From NCBI GenBank assembly GCA_914767715.1, contig OU612073.1, positions 1,550,001 to 1,614,000 on the forward strand: a stretch of 64,000 bases of DNA, given 5' to 3'. Source of the stretch: Membranipora membranacea (taxonomy: Eukaryota; Bryozoa; Gymnolaemata; Cheilostomatida; Membraniporidae). Position numbers and translations under genes: made by a program. This document shows positions 1 to 13,011 of this stretch, in pieces (position 1 is the first letter of the stretch; each line of letters begins with the position of its first letter). Below the pieces are notes generated by a model. It saw only the letters and a program-made list of their open reading frames with translations, did not search any database and was not told where the DNA came from.

Positions 1-126
1 GATGAGAGACAAATGGACAACCGGTAGTTAGTAGATAAAGAGCTCAACTAAAAATAAAATAAAAATAAGTGTCCCTTTTGTCTGTCTTGCTGATGGGTAG
101 GTAAGTTATCTCTAAGTGATGCTCAC

Positions 127-3100
127 CCTGTGTCTCAGATTGTTTGCACTCAGGTGACATCTCAATCTGGCGATCATGTGACAACATCTCCTCTCTTATG
201 TCTCGGAGGTAGGATTTCAGGTCGCCTTTGTCACAGTAATCCATTATTATACACACTCCAGGTGGTTTTGTACAGCAGGCTAACATGCTAACTATACAAG
301 GATGGCGGCCAACATGCTTCATCAATCTCATCTCCTTAACAAAGTTAGCCTCATCTTCGGAGCTGGCAAATTCTGTAAATATACAAAAGAGGGATTAGTA
401 ACTTATTGGTGGCATTGGTAGGTTATCTTTGCCGCAGAGAAAAAATTTAAGCAATGACAACAAACCAATTTAAAGCAGTGCTATCAGGTATTCCCTAAAT
501 ACACCAGTTAAACTCTGGGTAACTGATTTGAAAGTGCCAAAAGTTTTAGCCAAAAATACAAAACAGAATATGAAATATGCATGAATCATTAACTTCAATC
601 AAATTTAGATATAGAAATGCAAGTCCTGGTGCTGGTCATAGAGAAAACTTACCCTTCAGCATTTTGACAGCCACTATCATATTCTTGTGAAGTCCAGGAG
701 GTAGATTGGAGTTGTCTTTCACTGTGGCTTTGACGACTCTACCAAAAGCACCAGACCCGATCTCTTTACCAAAGTCCAGTAGTTTGACGTTCATCTCTAA
801 ATCAGCCATAGATGTGTCCATCATGTAGTTCAGCTCTGTCATTGTCAGGTTCTAAAATATAAAAATAATCCAGTAAGAGATGAGGAATGAAAAGAATGTA
901 AAATGTCATATCCACTTGGTTTTGGGGTAGTTTGGAGAATATCCATCATGAGAGGAAATTCATTATATTAATAATTATAATTAAATATAATTAGTCAATT
1001 TCACAATTTATAAAGGGTTTATCATATTGTGCAGTCATTAAGGGCTATAGCTGAATTCATTATTAGAACAGCGGGGTAATGTTATATATCTTGCATTGCC
1101 TGTACTATGATATTGGTAAGCTCGACTTACGAAAGGCATTTTCTTGTGAGCTCTCTTCCTCACTTTAGTTCTATAGACAGCAAACACAGTAAGAGCGGCT
1201 CCTACAGCCACTAGGACTGTTATAATCACACTTATGTATGCCGCGTTGTGCTTCTTGGCAGCTATAAATAAAATAAAAATAACCTTGACCTGAGAACTAA
1301 GTTTACATTTGATATAGTACTGACCAGACCAATATATACAACAACAAAATAGTTGTATTTGTGAAGGTTTCTGGTAACAATAAAATTGGTAGGGAACCTG
1401 CAAAAACTTACTTTTCACCAAGTTATTATTCCTTTGGTTATGGTTCGGGCAGAACTTCATAAAACGACAGAGCTCATATTCATCTGATTGACAGGTGATG
1501 CAAAATGAAAAAAAAAGCAAATTATTCATGTATGAGAGTTGACCTCGGCGTGTGACGTAAGAAGGCCTGGCCTGTCAAAGAATCCTGTCTGCCACTCCTG
1601 TTAGTATCTGTGATTGGGGCCAAACTCGAATTATCATGAGATATAGATAAATATATTAGCATTTTCTTTCATATAATGGTAATTGTATCATAATTTATAC
1701 TCATTGATTTCAATGTGACTTTATTATACCTGCTGGTATATGTTCTTCTGTAGACTGTGCAGCTCGTGCTAGGTTAGGCTGAGGCTCTCCAGTGTGTATC
1801 TCAGCTACTGAGACGTCACTCTCTCCACCCTCACTTATTGCTTTGACATAAAACTTGTACAGGCTTTCTGAGTAAAGGTCTGTCAATGTGAGCCTCGTGG
1901 ACAACTGTGATCAAACAACAATAAGCAAAGTCACAAATGCGGCAATTTGGGTTAGAGTTAGACAAGAAACGGAGTGATTGGGTCATCAAGCCACATTCAA
2001 ACTATTCACTGACTGAGCGCACATAGGCAGTCAAAGGCCTGGCTGAGAAACGGCTACCTTTCTGATTGGCAGAGTGCCAGTCTGCATGAGCCAATTTACA
2101 AGTTTTTTAAACATTTCACAGCTCCATCCCACACTGATCACGTGATATACTATTGCATGTATATCTCTGATCGATAGAGAGTGAATTAATTCACTTAGCT
2201 CGAGTGCAGCTGGAATTCAGTATTTAGGAGACGTATGGATGATTACCCAAACTTTTGGATATACACTTATCATTTTCTCATTCTTTGTTAAAATATTCTA
2301 ATTTATAGTTAGAAAATCTGATATCACCTTTTAACAGTTTTAGAAGAGCATTTAACACATGTTTTTGACAAGAAAAGTGACATCGAAACTGTGTATTGCT
2401 AGCCTAAGCTCAGAAGAGAGAACTAATAATGCAGAGCTAGGTAAATCTGTTTCGATCATGTCTGTTTCATAAAATTAAAGTTGTCCTCTTTTTTAGCCAA
2501 ACGTAGGTGCTCAATATTTGCGACAGAAGCTCTATCGCTCAGAGATACACATACTAATAGTGTAATCTCGAAATCAGTGTGGCTCCATCCGTCAAAACCA
2601 ACTATAAGAATGGTAAACATGTTATGTATCAAAAACAATACAATAAATTCATACACATACATATCCTAACACAAGCCCATGAAAATTTTAAGATGGGGGT
2701 ATCTTGGAGCTACGAAAATGAAATACTATCATACTCACACCATCGACTATAACCTCTCCTCTGTGAGGAATCTGATCGTCTGACACGAACATGAGAGTCG
2801 GCAGTCTGACAAACTCGATACTGAAGTTATAACTGTTAGTGTCATCTGACTGGGTGGTGAAGTTTAGTAGATCTGTCCAGACGAGAGAAACTGCTACAGA
2901 GCCATTGTGTCGTGTCATGTTTGTGACAGATAGGTCTCTGGGTCTCAAAGGAGCTATAAGTAAATCAAAATTTTAATGAATAAACTTAGATGGTTAATTA
3001 ATGGCATCATTATAGAACTGATGACATTTTTAATGGAAATATAAGGTTTGTTGATTTGGAATTTACATCTGAATGACATCGCAGTACATATTAGACCTAA

Positions 3101-6100
3101 AGGAAATTCTGAGGTCAAGATAATTGACGAAAGCTTATGGTGCTGTCAATGATACGAATGTTATTTGATATCTATGTTCATGGCAATTTGGGAATGGCAG
3201 GTAGCCTCAAAGAAAAGATAATCATGGATAAATTTGGAATCGTTTCCTCCACATTATTGAGATAATAACTCTTTTATACAAATATTCACAAAGATAGCAG
3301 CACTTCCTTTACACGCTCACCACATACTGACAGATCATAACTCATAGCTGAGAGGCAGTCAGGCGTAACAAACCAGGTAATGGCAGCATCACTCTCATAC
3401 TCCGGTCTGGTATTAATATCATAACTGAATATATGTACTGTATAGTTCTGACTAAACCCCAGGGCTCCGATCTGAAACTTCCAGTCTTGTAATGGAGCCT
3501 GAATAAGGAGAAATATAAATCTGCTCATTCAAAGAAATGTGTTATTTTGTCACTTCCGCTAAACCATAAACATCACTCTAAGTTGGAACTCGGTTGTTTC
3601 ACAACCATAAAAAATAATAAAGCAGCACCCTGCTAAAAAAGATTAAGTTCTTTTTTATGTAGTTTCGGAAAAACAAGCGACAGCGGAAACACTTTTCCTA
3701 GTCATCACTCAACATCTAGAGATCAGTCACCATTGTTATCGACGATTGTGTTGATTGGTTTATGTGAATTGAGTGGGTAACCTTATTATCGCTATTACTC
3801 AATCAATGTCATAAGGAGAAGAATTCACAGCTCATTAGAGAACGGCACTTGCTGCTGCCGAATGGTTCTGGTGATCAAACAATACTCGCTCACAACTTAT
3901 TTTGAGAATACAATTATCAACATAGTTTTGGTGATGATCTCATATAGGTGGAATTAGGTTACGACAGATAGGCTTAGGAATAAAGTCAGTTCCGCAACAT
4001 TTTATATTGATTCGCCTCCGAGTCAATAAGAATACCAATCAACCAATTTTAACCACACAGCTATATTGGTGTCTCTGATTTTATAAGTTACAGCAGGATT
4101 TTTTGAGTTATCTGGTCAATGGTATGCTCCGAAACAAGCCTATTACGGTGCTTTAGTTTGTTTTAAACCACACAGACTCACACAGATAAACAAAACAGTT
4201 AGAAGGAGAAATCTACTCACATGAAGTTTCCTGAATCCGTTGTCTCCGGTACTAGTAGACATCCAGTATAAGGAGTAATAACAGTTCATAGAGTGAGGAT
4301 TAGCTGTCCACTGTACTACAGCGGACACCTCAGCTGAAGTGGTGTTCACTGTAAGACTATCCGTGTGGAAGTTTGTCGGTGGCTGTGCTGATTTCCACTC
4401 TACAAGAATGGAGAGTGCTGTTAGCCAACAAAGTATGTTTGGAAAACAATGTGAGACTTTAAAAAACGGACAACCAGAAATTATTGATATACAGCAGCAG
4501 ATTGCAGCACTAGTCCTGCATCATTTTGCAAAGATAACAAATTCTTTGGTAAATGTTAAAAAATGCATTATAAAATATATAAGCATAAAATAATCGACAA
4601 ATTCTTCTATGCCTATGATGATATGATATGCCATTTTTCCTACATCTTGTCACGAAGATAACAAGCCAATTTCTCGACGCAAGGTATTGTTTATCTTGAG
4701 TATAAAGTAAACGACAGAGACTAGTATGACTACGATGATATGACTTAGGTATATACAAGAGCTATGATTCACATACCGTTGTACATGGTGAGAGAGTTGC
4801 TAACCACAGATTCATGAATCACTCCGTGTGCTGATACAGCTGTCACTAAGAGCTTATAACTTCCTCCTAACTCTAACTCATTCACTGGTACCAGGTTAGA
4901 TCGAGTCTACAAAGATCACACATCACTATATACATGTATCATGCATCATTATTGTATTGGTCATTTGGGGTGCTAAAGATTTACAAGGAGAAGATAACCT
5001 GAAAGAATTTAAAACGCAGGAATAATGCTGATCAATTTCTGTGAAATTACATGGGTCTAGCAGGTTTAGCGATAATAATGCACTCTTGTTTACACCAGAT
5101 ATGGTAACAATGTTTTAAGATCCCTAATCGGGACAAAGCGAGATACTGCATATGACGGTTTTTTCCGATCACCAGTATCACCCAAGCAGTATGAGAGAGG
5201 GCAGTAGAGGGAGGAGGAGGTAAATTTCAAATCAAATTAAATTTTATGAAAAATATATTTTGTTGCGCCCCAACTAACAGTCAGAAGAAACTAACCTTTC
5301 CCAGTACGATATCATATGTAGACAGTACGAACATGAGAGGTATATCAGCTGGTTTGGTAAAGTTGAGAACCTCCCACTTCACGTACATGTAAGCAGGTAA
5401 GTCTCGAGAGTCGACCAGAGATACTCCCTTACACTGAGCTTTAGGAGTCGTCACCACTACATCCGACGCTGTAACTGATTCATCTGAAAAGGATCAAGCT
5501 GGTTAGCCGTAGTGGTCCATCATTACAATATAAAAAAATATAATACCAGTAATGGCTTTCATTTCATGCCAGTAGTTAGAGCAGGAATTGGTAGGTGTGG
5601 ATATATTTAAACTAATTTCCACTCACTCTGGCCGAAAATGACAGATTAGATAATAAATCAATCAGGAGTTATTTGATGCACTGTGAGGAGGAGACAATTA
5701 CTGATGCAGCATATACTGTGCAATGAGGACATCAAGGAGGGCCATGTATCCTGGTGAAGTCTAGGCTTTTATCGTCCTAACCATAGCATAATAAATCAGA
5801 TTGTAGAAGACAAATTTTCAGTTAGATTGAAATTCGAGTTAACTTGGCACCAACCTTTAGAGATAGTTTCTGAGTTGAAAAGGCGAAATAGGAACGAGCA
5901 GCTTGTTTTACACGCTCCGCTATTCTGAAACAAAGAAAAATTAACATGATGAGACCGGGATTAAATTCTAAACCGAATAAGGGAAAAATGGGCAGATAAT
6001 CTTGTCATGTAGGTATAGTTCTCTTCCCACAAAATCTCCCGGGTATTTCTAATTCCAAGTGGAGACCAAACAACTACACAATTACAATGTTCATCATTAA

Positions 6101-7623
6101 CAACAGTTACACAATATTGTCTTTTCAGCAAAAAAGCTGCCCACTAATTACCATAGGTGATCATAGTAAATTTGCCATTTTCATGACTGTTAGGATCACA
6201 ATATATTTCCTCACGAAACTCCAGTAAGTCTCAATAAATATTCATCATTGACCAATAATACAAATTCACAAGATGTCGAGTACATAAAAACAATACACAA
6301 ACTTACGATCAGTCCGTCTATCAAACCCTGTAAGTTATTGAAGTAGCACAATCTCAGTCACAAGAAATAAATATTGCTGTCAGAGGGACAGTCATGAAGC
6401 ATAATAATCAATCAGAAAATGGGAGAAAGTTAATAGCCCGTAGATGTAGATGTAACGCATAAAAACCATGCAATAGTATAATTTAGACACTAACAAGTTT
6501 AATTTACCCTCAAGCATATATTAATACCATGTATCACTAGATGATGGGACATAAAGCACTATCAAGTTGTGTCAACGTTTAACCTTTTAAAGCGATATCT
6601 TAAAAATGGAAGTGTAAGTCTAACTTAATGTGTAACATTTTTATTCAGGTGAAGAAACAGCTTAGAGTTTAATATATCTACCATCACAGTATCACTCCTG
6701 CAAAACATGTAGATAGAATTGGATGGTCTATTAAAAAATAAAAGTTATGCTCTCTATGGAATATAAATATTTCTGTATTTATAACTCACACAAGTTTTCC
6801 TGCACTCCCTTGAGGAGGTGACTTGATGATTACAAGCTGCCATACATTGCTGACAGTCGTAGTCATCATCCAGGCAGCTGTAAGCTTTGTATGTGTTCAT
6901 CACTCTGTACTCGGGTGGTAGATCCAACGCCCCAAACTACAAACCAAATTCACGGGTATGAAAACAGATTGTATACAATCAGAGTGGCAACATTGGAAAT
7001 AGATGTTCCTTCTTTTTCACTTTTACCCAAAGCTTAAAATACTCTCAACCTAAAAAAACTTGAAATACTCTCAGAGCGATATTCCGGTAATACTGCTAGA
7101 AAGTCATTTTATAACATATCACAAAAACTGAAAACCTAGATACAAAATCATTGAGTGTGTAAGCCATGAATGCATTTGGTATAAAAAATGGCCAATCACA
7201 ATCATTTTATCAGACAGTATGGTGGCAAAGACAGCACAGGTGAGTAAAAATGAAACTTTAAGCTGCAATTTTAAAGGTAAACTGCCAACAAGGTTGCAAA
7301 TCTGCCAACAAAATGCAAGATGTTGTTTGAGTAATTTTTTTAAGACACCGAAGCAACCTCATCGTCAATAATCATATTACACAAAACACATAATATATAT
7401 ACAGAATATAATAATATAATATACATAATGTAATATGCAGTATCTCAAGAAAGAAGCACAGAAAATAAAATAGAGTATAACCGACCTTGGTGAGGCAGTG
7501 AGCCTGACATTGCGCCCTGTGGACAGTCTCTCTGTACTTTCTCTCATATTCAGCGCCGTCGCAAAGAGCACACTGTAAATAAGTCAGCAATACAAACACT
7601 GCAGTAATATCCAACCGTGACAT
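127..7623 (-). CDS. Receptor tyrosine kinase with anosmin-like Cys region and three FN3 domains (partial, 3' end off the window)
   Basis: A transmembrane receptor likely to phosphorylate tyrosines after ligand binding. Coding exons in order: 7623-7486, 6936-6790, 6327-6307, 5924-5855, 5483-5296, 4906-4777, 4399-4221, 3498-3321, 2953-2739, 1904-1730, 1261-1131, 851-653, 372-127. All have GT-AG borders and frame is kept for about 672 residues. Residues 1-21 are a signal peptide; about 30-125 are Cys-rich with anosmin-like spacing. Three FN3 domains follow, each from two exons, with core Trp (VKWEV, VVQWTA, LVWTD) and Tyr (GGSYKLLV, SQNYTVHI, SLYKFYVKA). A helix lies near 489-511. The kinase has a GSGAFG loop near 556, VAVK lysine near 587, an alpha-C Glu near 604 and an IIMDYCDKGDL hinge, closest to the FGFR/VEGFR type. 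HRD and DFG lie beyond the left edge. Start chosen as the ATG giving the signal peptide. Ligand unknown. Confidence 0.88.
2121..2590. mobile_element. MULE-like MITE, 452 bp, 9-bp target duplication
   Basis: The element (2130-2581) lies in a receptor kinase intron. It is bounded by perfect 9-bp direct repeats GCTCCATCC at 2121-2129 and 2582-2590. Its ends CACACTGAT form diverged inverted repeats of about 50 bp that both contain a TATCTCTGA-CGATAGAG core. Long TIRs and a 9-bp duplication suggest the Mutator superfamily. No transposase is inside. A second copy lies at 55259-55472. Confidence 0.8.
6307..6327 (-). other. 21-nt microexon of the receptor kinase gene
   Basis: This stretch is preceded by CTTACAG and followed by GTAAGT on the minus strand, and encodes seven residues (GLIDGLI). 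The exons before and after both break between codons, so its inclusion keeps frame. With it, the spacing between two cysteines (Cys-11 residues-Cys) resembles the 10 residues seen in the anosmin Cys box as I recall it. It may be constitutive or alternatively spliced. Confidence 0.65.
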
Positions 7624-7699
7624 TGTGTCCAACAAGTCGCAGGTTAAATTATAAAATCCTAGATCAACCAAATGTCTTTGGTTAAAGTTGACAGTTCTC

Positions 7700-9950
7700 A
7701 AGTTTGTTTAGTAATGGTCTGTTTACATGATAGGAGGGTAGATTTATAAGTCTTAGGAGCACAACATTTTAATCTTTTGGCTTTTGTAGACTATTATCAC
7801 CTCTGTGAGACCTGTTAGCAGAAGATTAGCATTCAATTTGAGCAATTATGGGTCTAGGCTGGTTGAACGGAATTAGCACAATTATCTGTGTGCATCTCAT
7901 CATCTTTTGATTCGGATACAATCATAATGTGATTAATTCAAACTCTATATAATAGACCGATTGCTCATCTCAGCTTAGATTTGGTGAGGAGGGTGGGAGA
8001 TAGGTATTATGTAATACTCTGGCTGTATGAGTGATAGTCTTAGATCTATATAATTATTCATTCAGTTAAAGTCACTCAACATTGTTATTGAGTCACAAGG
8101 CCCTGTCATATCAAACAGACGAAGGAAGACCCATTGAAATGGGACAACTGTATCAGTCATAAATGTACTTTTTTTGGGTTTTATTTATTTATAACAGTAT
8201 TTTCAGGCTAGACCCGGAATCAGATTATGTAAGATTCGTAAGTGACACCTCTATTTTTAAAAGAGTGCAGAAAACAGGCTGCAGTGCAAGCAATCTAGCT
8301 GATACTGAACAACATGTTTTTACGCTGGTATCACTTTCATTGTGATTTTCACATTCTAGGTAGAAATCCAAAGTGGAAAACATATCTAATTGTTTTTCAT
8401 AAACAACAAAATTGTTTGTGATAGACTTGTCAAGCACAGTCTGTGGTGCAGTATGACTATGAGAAAAGATCACATGAAATACACATTACTCCATCTTTTT
8501 TGAATAAAAAAAACAATTGGGATATCATGATAAGGTATTGGTGTAATCGTAGTGCCGCTTCCATGAGTTAGGATATATGTTGTTGTAGAGAACAAAACAA
8601 GCCTGTTGTATTTAATAGACAATTTGAATTCCTCAGGACTCTTACTAAGACTATGCACTTTGGGGTGTTGACTTCAGAGTGCCACTCTTGGTATATACCT
8701 CCTTCATATCCTGAGGTTTCACTGAGAGTTTGCCATCACAAGAGAATACCCATGCTGATTCTATATGTAGTCCGTCACTCCTATTACTCAATTTAGTTAT
8801 CAGGCCAAAATATAAAACACATGTGATTTAATTTTTGTGTCATGTATTTTATGCAGTCGTGCCGCAGCAACTTCAGAGCTTTCCAATTTCCACTACCAAG
8901 CTACTGAGATTATTATTACAAGCCTCAGGCCGAGACTTCCAGGTAGACATTTATTTATTTGGGTCAAATTATAACAGAAGAATAGCTGTATTCTGGTCCT
9001 CCCATAACGAGTGTTATTTTACGGGACAGGCTAGAAAATAGGAATCACCTTTCTGTAGGAATTTCGATTGGCACTTTTTCCAAAACTAAATAGGAAATCT
9101 ACAGCGGAAGTCAGTTCGGAAACTCAAACCTTTCCAGGATATAATTATATATACAACTTTAGGGAGAGCTCTCTCTTTCTCTCTCTCTAGAAATTTTGCA
9201 TTGATAACTTCTGCCTGTTGATAGGCATTATGGATGATAATTGTTTTACTTTCCAGATTTCAATCATTACCGAGATATCTTCCATAGTAAGTAAGATATA
9301 AGCTCATCTGATGTAGGCTGCCACCACACTAGAGAAGTCACAGACTTTCTTACTGACAAGCGGTTATTGAAATTCACTTTTATCTTTACCACTTTTTTCA
9401 TGTATTGTTGATCAAACCCATTAAAAAAATCTCAACAATGGATATAAAAGATTGTTAGGCTAATTTTTGAATCTAAGTAAAGTTTGTCTCAGTTTGGAAC
9501 TCATGAGGCTCAATATTAAATTCTTTAAACCAAAGAAAATTTGGTCAACTTGAGTTCCATGAAGATGCACTTAGCCAGACGACTAAGTGCTCAAATTTAT
9601 TTGATATAAAAATGAAAGCCTTAAAGGGTTCAAATAATTTGTTAGGAGAGCCTAAATATCATACGCTTGTCCTTCACCACTGTAGAAATCATATATACGA
9701 CCATGGATGGCTTTGTCCGATGTGCCTTGTTGAAATTTTGTTGTTTGTGTCATGAGTCTCTTTGCCAACTATCGAGTTATCAGACGTTACCGATGTGGGT
9801 GCTAAGCATGTGTTAAACATGTAACAGATTGCTCCACCTAAGTCTCTGCCAGTCACTGTCAACATGAATGCTTACGTCTTTATCGAGTCATTGCTCATTT
9901 ACTAACAGACTTCATAATAACGCCTGATTGCATTATATCTATTCTGGAGT
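7700..9950. other. Intergenic stretch upstream of the receptor kinase gene
   Basis: No convincing gene is seen. The short open frames have no recognisable motif and no coherent splice sites. A CT-rich run lies at about 9168-9190, and a GGAACTCA/TGAGTTCC inverted pair near 9497 and 9555. The proximal part should hold the promoter of the receptor gene, but I see no clear TATA box. Confidence 0.5.
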
Positions 9951-9954
9951 GAAT

Positions 9955-10135
9955 ACATGAGTACCTGATATTATACTATTGTAAGTGCATCAGTACCAAA
10001 TATAATACTTGTGTAGGTGCATTAATACCTAATATTATAGTTGTGTACGTGCATCGGTACCTACTACCTATACTTGTGTAAGTGCATTATTTCTAAGTTT
10101 AATACATGTGTAAGTACATCAATACTCTATATTTG
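9955..10135. repeat. Degenerate tandem repeat, unit about 42 bp
   Basis: Four or five diverged copies of a unit built around TTGTGTAAGTGCATCAATACC followed by an AT-rich tail occur head to tail. Copies differ by substitutions and small indels, so this is an old minisatellite. No coding potential is seen. Confidence 0.7.
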
Positions 10136-10764
10136 TAGGCCTACTAGTTAAGACGTTTCATGGTTAGCTAAGACCCAGACCCTATGCTTGAGCAGAGTTA
10201 GTTTTTAAACACTAGAATCTGATCAAATTCAGATTCATATCTTGATTTTTTTCTACGTAACTTAAAAGATAATCACATGTTACCTGAATGAAAGATGAAA
10301 AGTAAAGTTCAGTACAATTTAAAGTCACAGTGGAAAATTCAACATATTTATGTTGTTAAGTCTTCTGGTTGGTCGCCCAATATATATCTGAAACTAGAGA
10401 CTTGATACAGATATTTTGTTTTGACGATGTGCTTTTTAAACCTGAATTCATAAACGGAATAGTTCAGGTGTCAGCATCTAATAAATGGACAGTGAGCCTG
10501 ATGCCTTCGTGAACAGGACTGGAATGAATCTGATATGATGATCAAAATTAATTGTCAGGAAGCTGTAGCTTTATATTTTATGAAAACACTCCATAATAAA
10601 GATTGCCAAATAATGGATAAAGGCAATATACTGGATTTCTCCTTAAATTACACAAGCTTTCTTTGGCGCTTTCTCAAAAAAAACTAGATGGAGAATCCAA
10701 GAAGAGTTACCAATGTGATACAAATACATTGGAAGCTCCATCATTTGCTTGGCAAACTAATAGG

Positions 10765-10804
10765 ATTTGACCAGGGAGTTTGGGATATAACTCCCTGATT
10801 TGAC
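10765..10804. mobile_element. Short palindromic insertion (26 bp) with 7-bp direct repeats
   Basis: The palindrome CAGGGAGTT...AACTCCCTG (10772-10797, loop about 8 nt) is flanked on both sides by ATTTGAC. It belongs to the set of CA...TG palindromes discussed in the findings. Confidence 0.8.
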
Positions 10805-10883
10805 ATAGCTAGCGAAAAGTATCGATTAAGAGTTATCTTCTTTATGTGAAGGATGAGATAACTCTGGATAATCCAGGGTGTGT

Positions 10884-10921
10884 ATTAGATCAATGAACTA
10901 CACCTAGTTCATTGATTAGAT
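10884..10921. mobile_element. Short palindromic insertion (24 bp), CAATGAACT type
   Basis: The palindrome CAATGAACTA...TAGTTCATTG (10891-10914) lies between perfect 7-bp repeats ATTAGAT. Its ends match the termini of the 828-bp element at 56932-57759, so it looks like the two ends of such an element joined together. Confidence 0.85.
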
Positions 10922-11488
10922 AGTCTTGGAATTTTTATAAAACTCCCTGCACACATATTCCTCAACATTAATTGTTACAATTATACTTTTTTTTTGCGTT
11001 GAATTTCAATTTCAATAAAATGTGCTTGATCCCCATTACCTTTTGTTACCTCTAATCACAGTATCTTAAAACCTTTGAGCGCCCTATAACTTTACATGCA
11101 TTATTATATGAGTTACTCATTTAGCATTTTTAAAGGTAATCATTTTTACCATTTGTCATCTGTTGCAGAAATCATAAATACCTTCAGACTGTCGCATGAC
11201 AACTTATTGAAATCATAGAGCAGTGATCCTTGATGAAGCATTGTCATTGATAATTTTTGTCTGTGGTAACATCAGAACTCAGCAGAAAAACACTTGACTC
11301 TTGAGCTTACAGATCATGGTGTAGATAATTGAAAGACAATAGTGCAGTGCTCTTCACTGGCTGACTTGTCTCGTGAAGGAGGAAGCACATAACACCCTAC
11401 ACTATATTCATACCTTGGGAACTTATTTCTATACTATACTCATTTAATCAAAAGATGGATTATCCGCCTCCTCTAAGTATGTGGTGCG

Positions 11489-11790
11489 CTAAAAGTGTGC
11501 CATCTGCTTAGGACAAACGTACCCGTCTGGCAGTGCTAAGTTGCCATCCATTTCACCTCGTATCAATTTCGTAGTGACTGTCACGAGCCCATTCGGATGG
11601 CCATTTGACAGCTGTTGGTCGCCAAATATCCATCCGGATAGGCTTGGAGCAGTAATATTTGCTGCAGCTACCCCATCCGACTGGGTTTGTCGCCCAATAA
11701 TCGGTGTCCACAGCCCATCCTCATCTGTGACATCCGGCATTTGCCAAATAGCTTCCGGTGCAGCAGCACCACCATGTACCATGTATAACT
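11489..11790. other. GC-richer segment open on both strands, unidentified
   Basis: This block stands out from its AT-rich surroundings and is open in a minus-strand frame of 97 codons and a plus-strand frame of 83 codons. I recognise no protein family in either. It abuts the nested palindrome at 11886 and may be part of the same mobile element or the remnant of an exon. No function is assigned. Confidence 0.3.
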
Positions 11791-11885
11791 AAGTGTTGTG
11801 ATGCATGTCTGATAAAGGGGGACAACCCCAAGGTGTTCATTGATGCACACAAGACAAAGCATTATGTATACTTTGCCAACGTATC

Positions 11886-12393
11886 ATGGGCCCCTGGGAC
11901 TTACATGTCTTTACTTTGCCAATGTCCACTATCAACCACCCAAAAAACACCAAACAGGGTGATTTTTGGGTGGTTGATAGTAGACATTGGCAAAGTAAAG
12001 ACATGTAAGTCCCAGGGGCCCATGAGTTGCAAGTATTTATCCTTTGCAAATGATCATGTACATACATTGCATGGGCCCCTGGGACTTACATGTCTTTACT
12101 TTGCCAATGTCCACTATCAACCACCCAAAAAACACCAAACAGGGTGTTTTTTGGGTGGTTGATAGTAGACATTGGCAAAGTAAAGACATGTAAGTCCCAG
12201 GGGCCCATGCAATGTATGTACATGATCATTTGCAAAGGATAAATACTTGCAACTCATGGGCCCCTGGGACTTACATGTCTTTACTTTGCCAATGTCCACT
12301 ATCAACCACCCAAAAAACACCAAACAGGGTGTTTTTTGGGTGGTTGATAGTGGACATTGACAAAGTAAAGACATGTAAGTCCCAGGGGCCCAT
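11886..12393. repeat. 508-bp nested palindrome (three hairpin units, two mirror spacers)
   Basis: Three 138-bp units (11886-12023, 12071-12208, 12256-12393) are each a near-perfect hairpin: about 66-bp arms beginning ATGGGCCCCTGGG and a 6-nt loop. They are separated by two 47-bp spacers (12024-12070 and 12209-12255) that are exact reverse complements of each other. The whole block is therefore one palindrome centred near 12140, made of hairpins within a hairpin. The unit is probably a foldback MITE. The open frames across it are by-products of its symmetry. Confidence 0.9.
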
Positions 12394-12972
12394 GTTGCAA
12401 CTCCAGCAGATGATGTGCACAAGGTGTCACTTGAAGCTGTTTCAGTTCTCAAATTAGTGTACCTGCAAACACTTACCACCAATGAAATGAAAATAGAACA
12501 ATTCTGTGCTTCTCACCAGGGGCATGGTGTATAAAGTGTATAGGCCTAAAGCCCTTGTTCTCACTAAAATATCATTGATTTACAGAAAATTGCAACAGGA
12601 AGTCTCTGTGAAATGTGATAATGGGATATGCTGAGAATTTTCTTCCGGTGCCTTATTGGCTTAGATAACGAATGATGGATGATGATTGGCTATAACTATT
12701 TATCAACACAAACAGGCAGTATTTTTCTGGAATTCTCTCTGTAGCAGGTATTATAAATACCCTCACAATTTCTCACAAATTCTCACAATTATTAGCATTC
12801 ATTAGCACTAGCATTCATACCATCTGCAAGGATAACATAGCAAGCTGTTGTTTATCATCAATGTGCAGGCGGTTACACAAAGCAGGAATGTATGCTGTTT
12901 CTGTTTGAGGAGAAGGAGATCTTACCGTCCTATTATTAATTAATTATAGAAATAATAATTAATATCTATTTA

Positions 12973-13011
12973 CCTCAATCAAGGAGGAACTCCTTCACTC
13001 CTTGCCTCAAT
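12973..13011. mobile_element. Short palindromic insertion (25 bp) with 7-bp direct repeats
   Basis: The element at 12980-13004 begins CAAGGAG and ends CTCCTTG, with perfect flanking CCTCAAT repeats. It resembles the insertion at 51006-51030 (same CAAGGAG and CCTTG ends). It lies next to the presumed SIN1 promoter. Confidence 0.75.

Noticed and set aside
11758-12482. Several open frames of 76-134 codons across the palindromic block
   Set aside because: They repeat the same hairpin-derived peptide on both strands, as expected from inverted repeats, and show no family motif.
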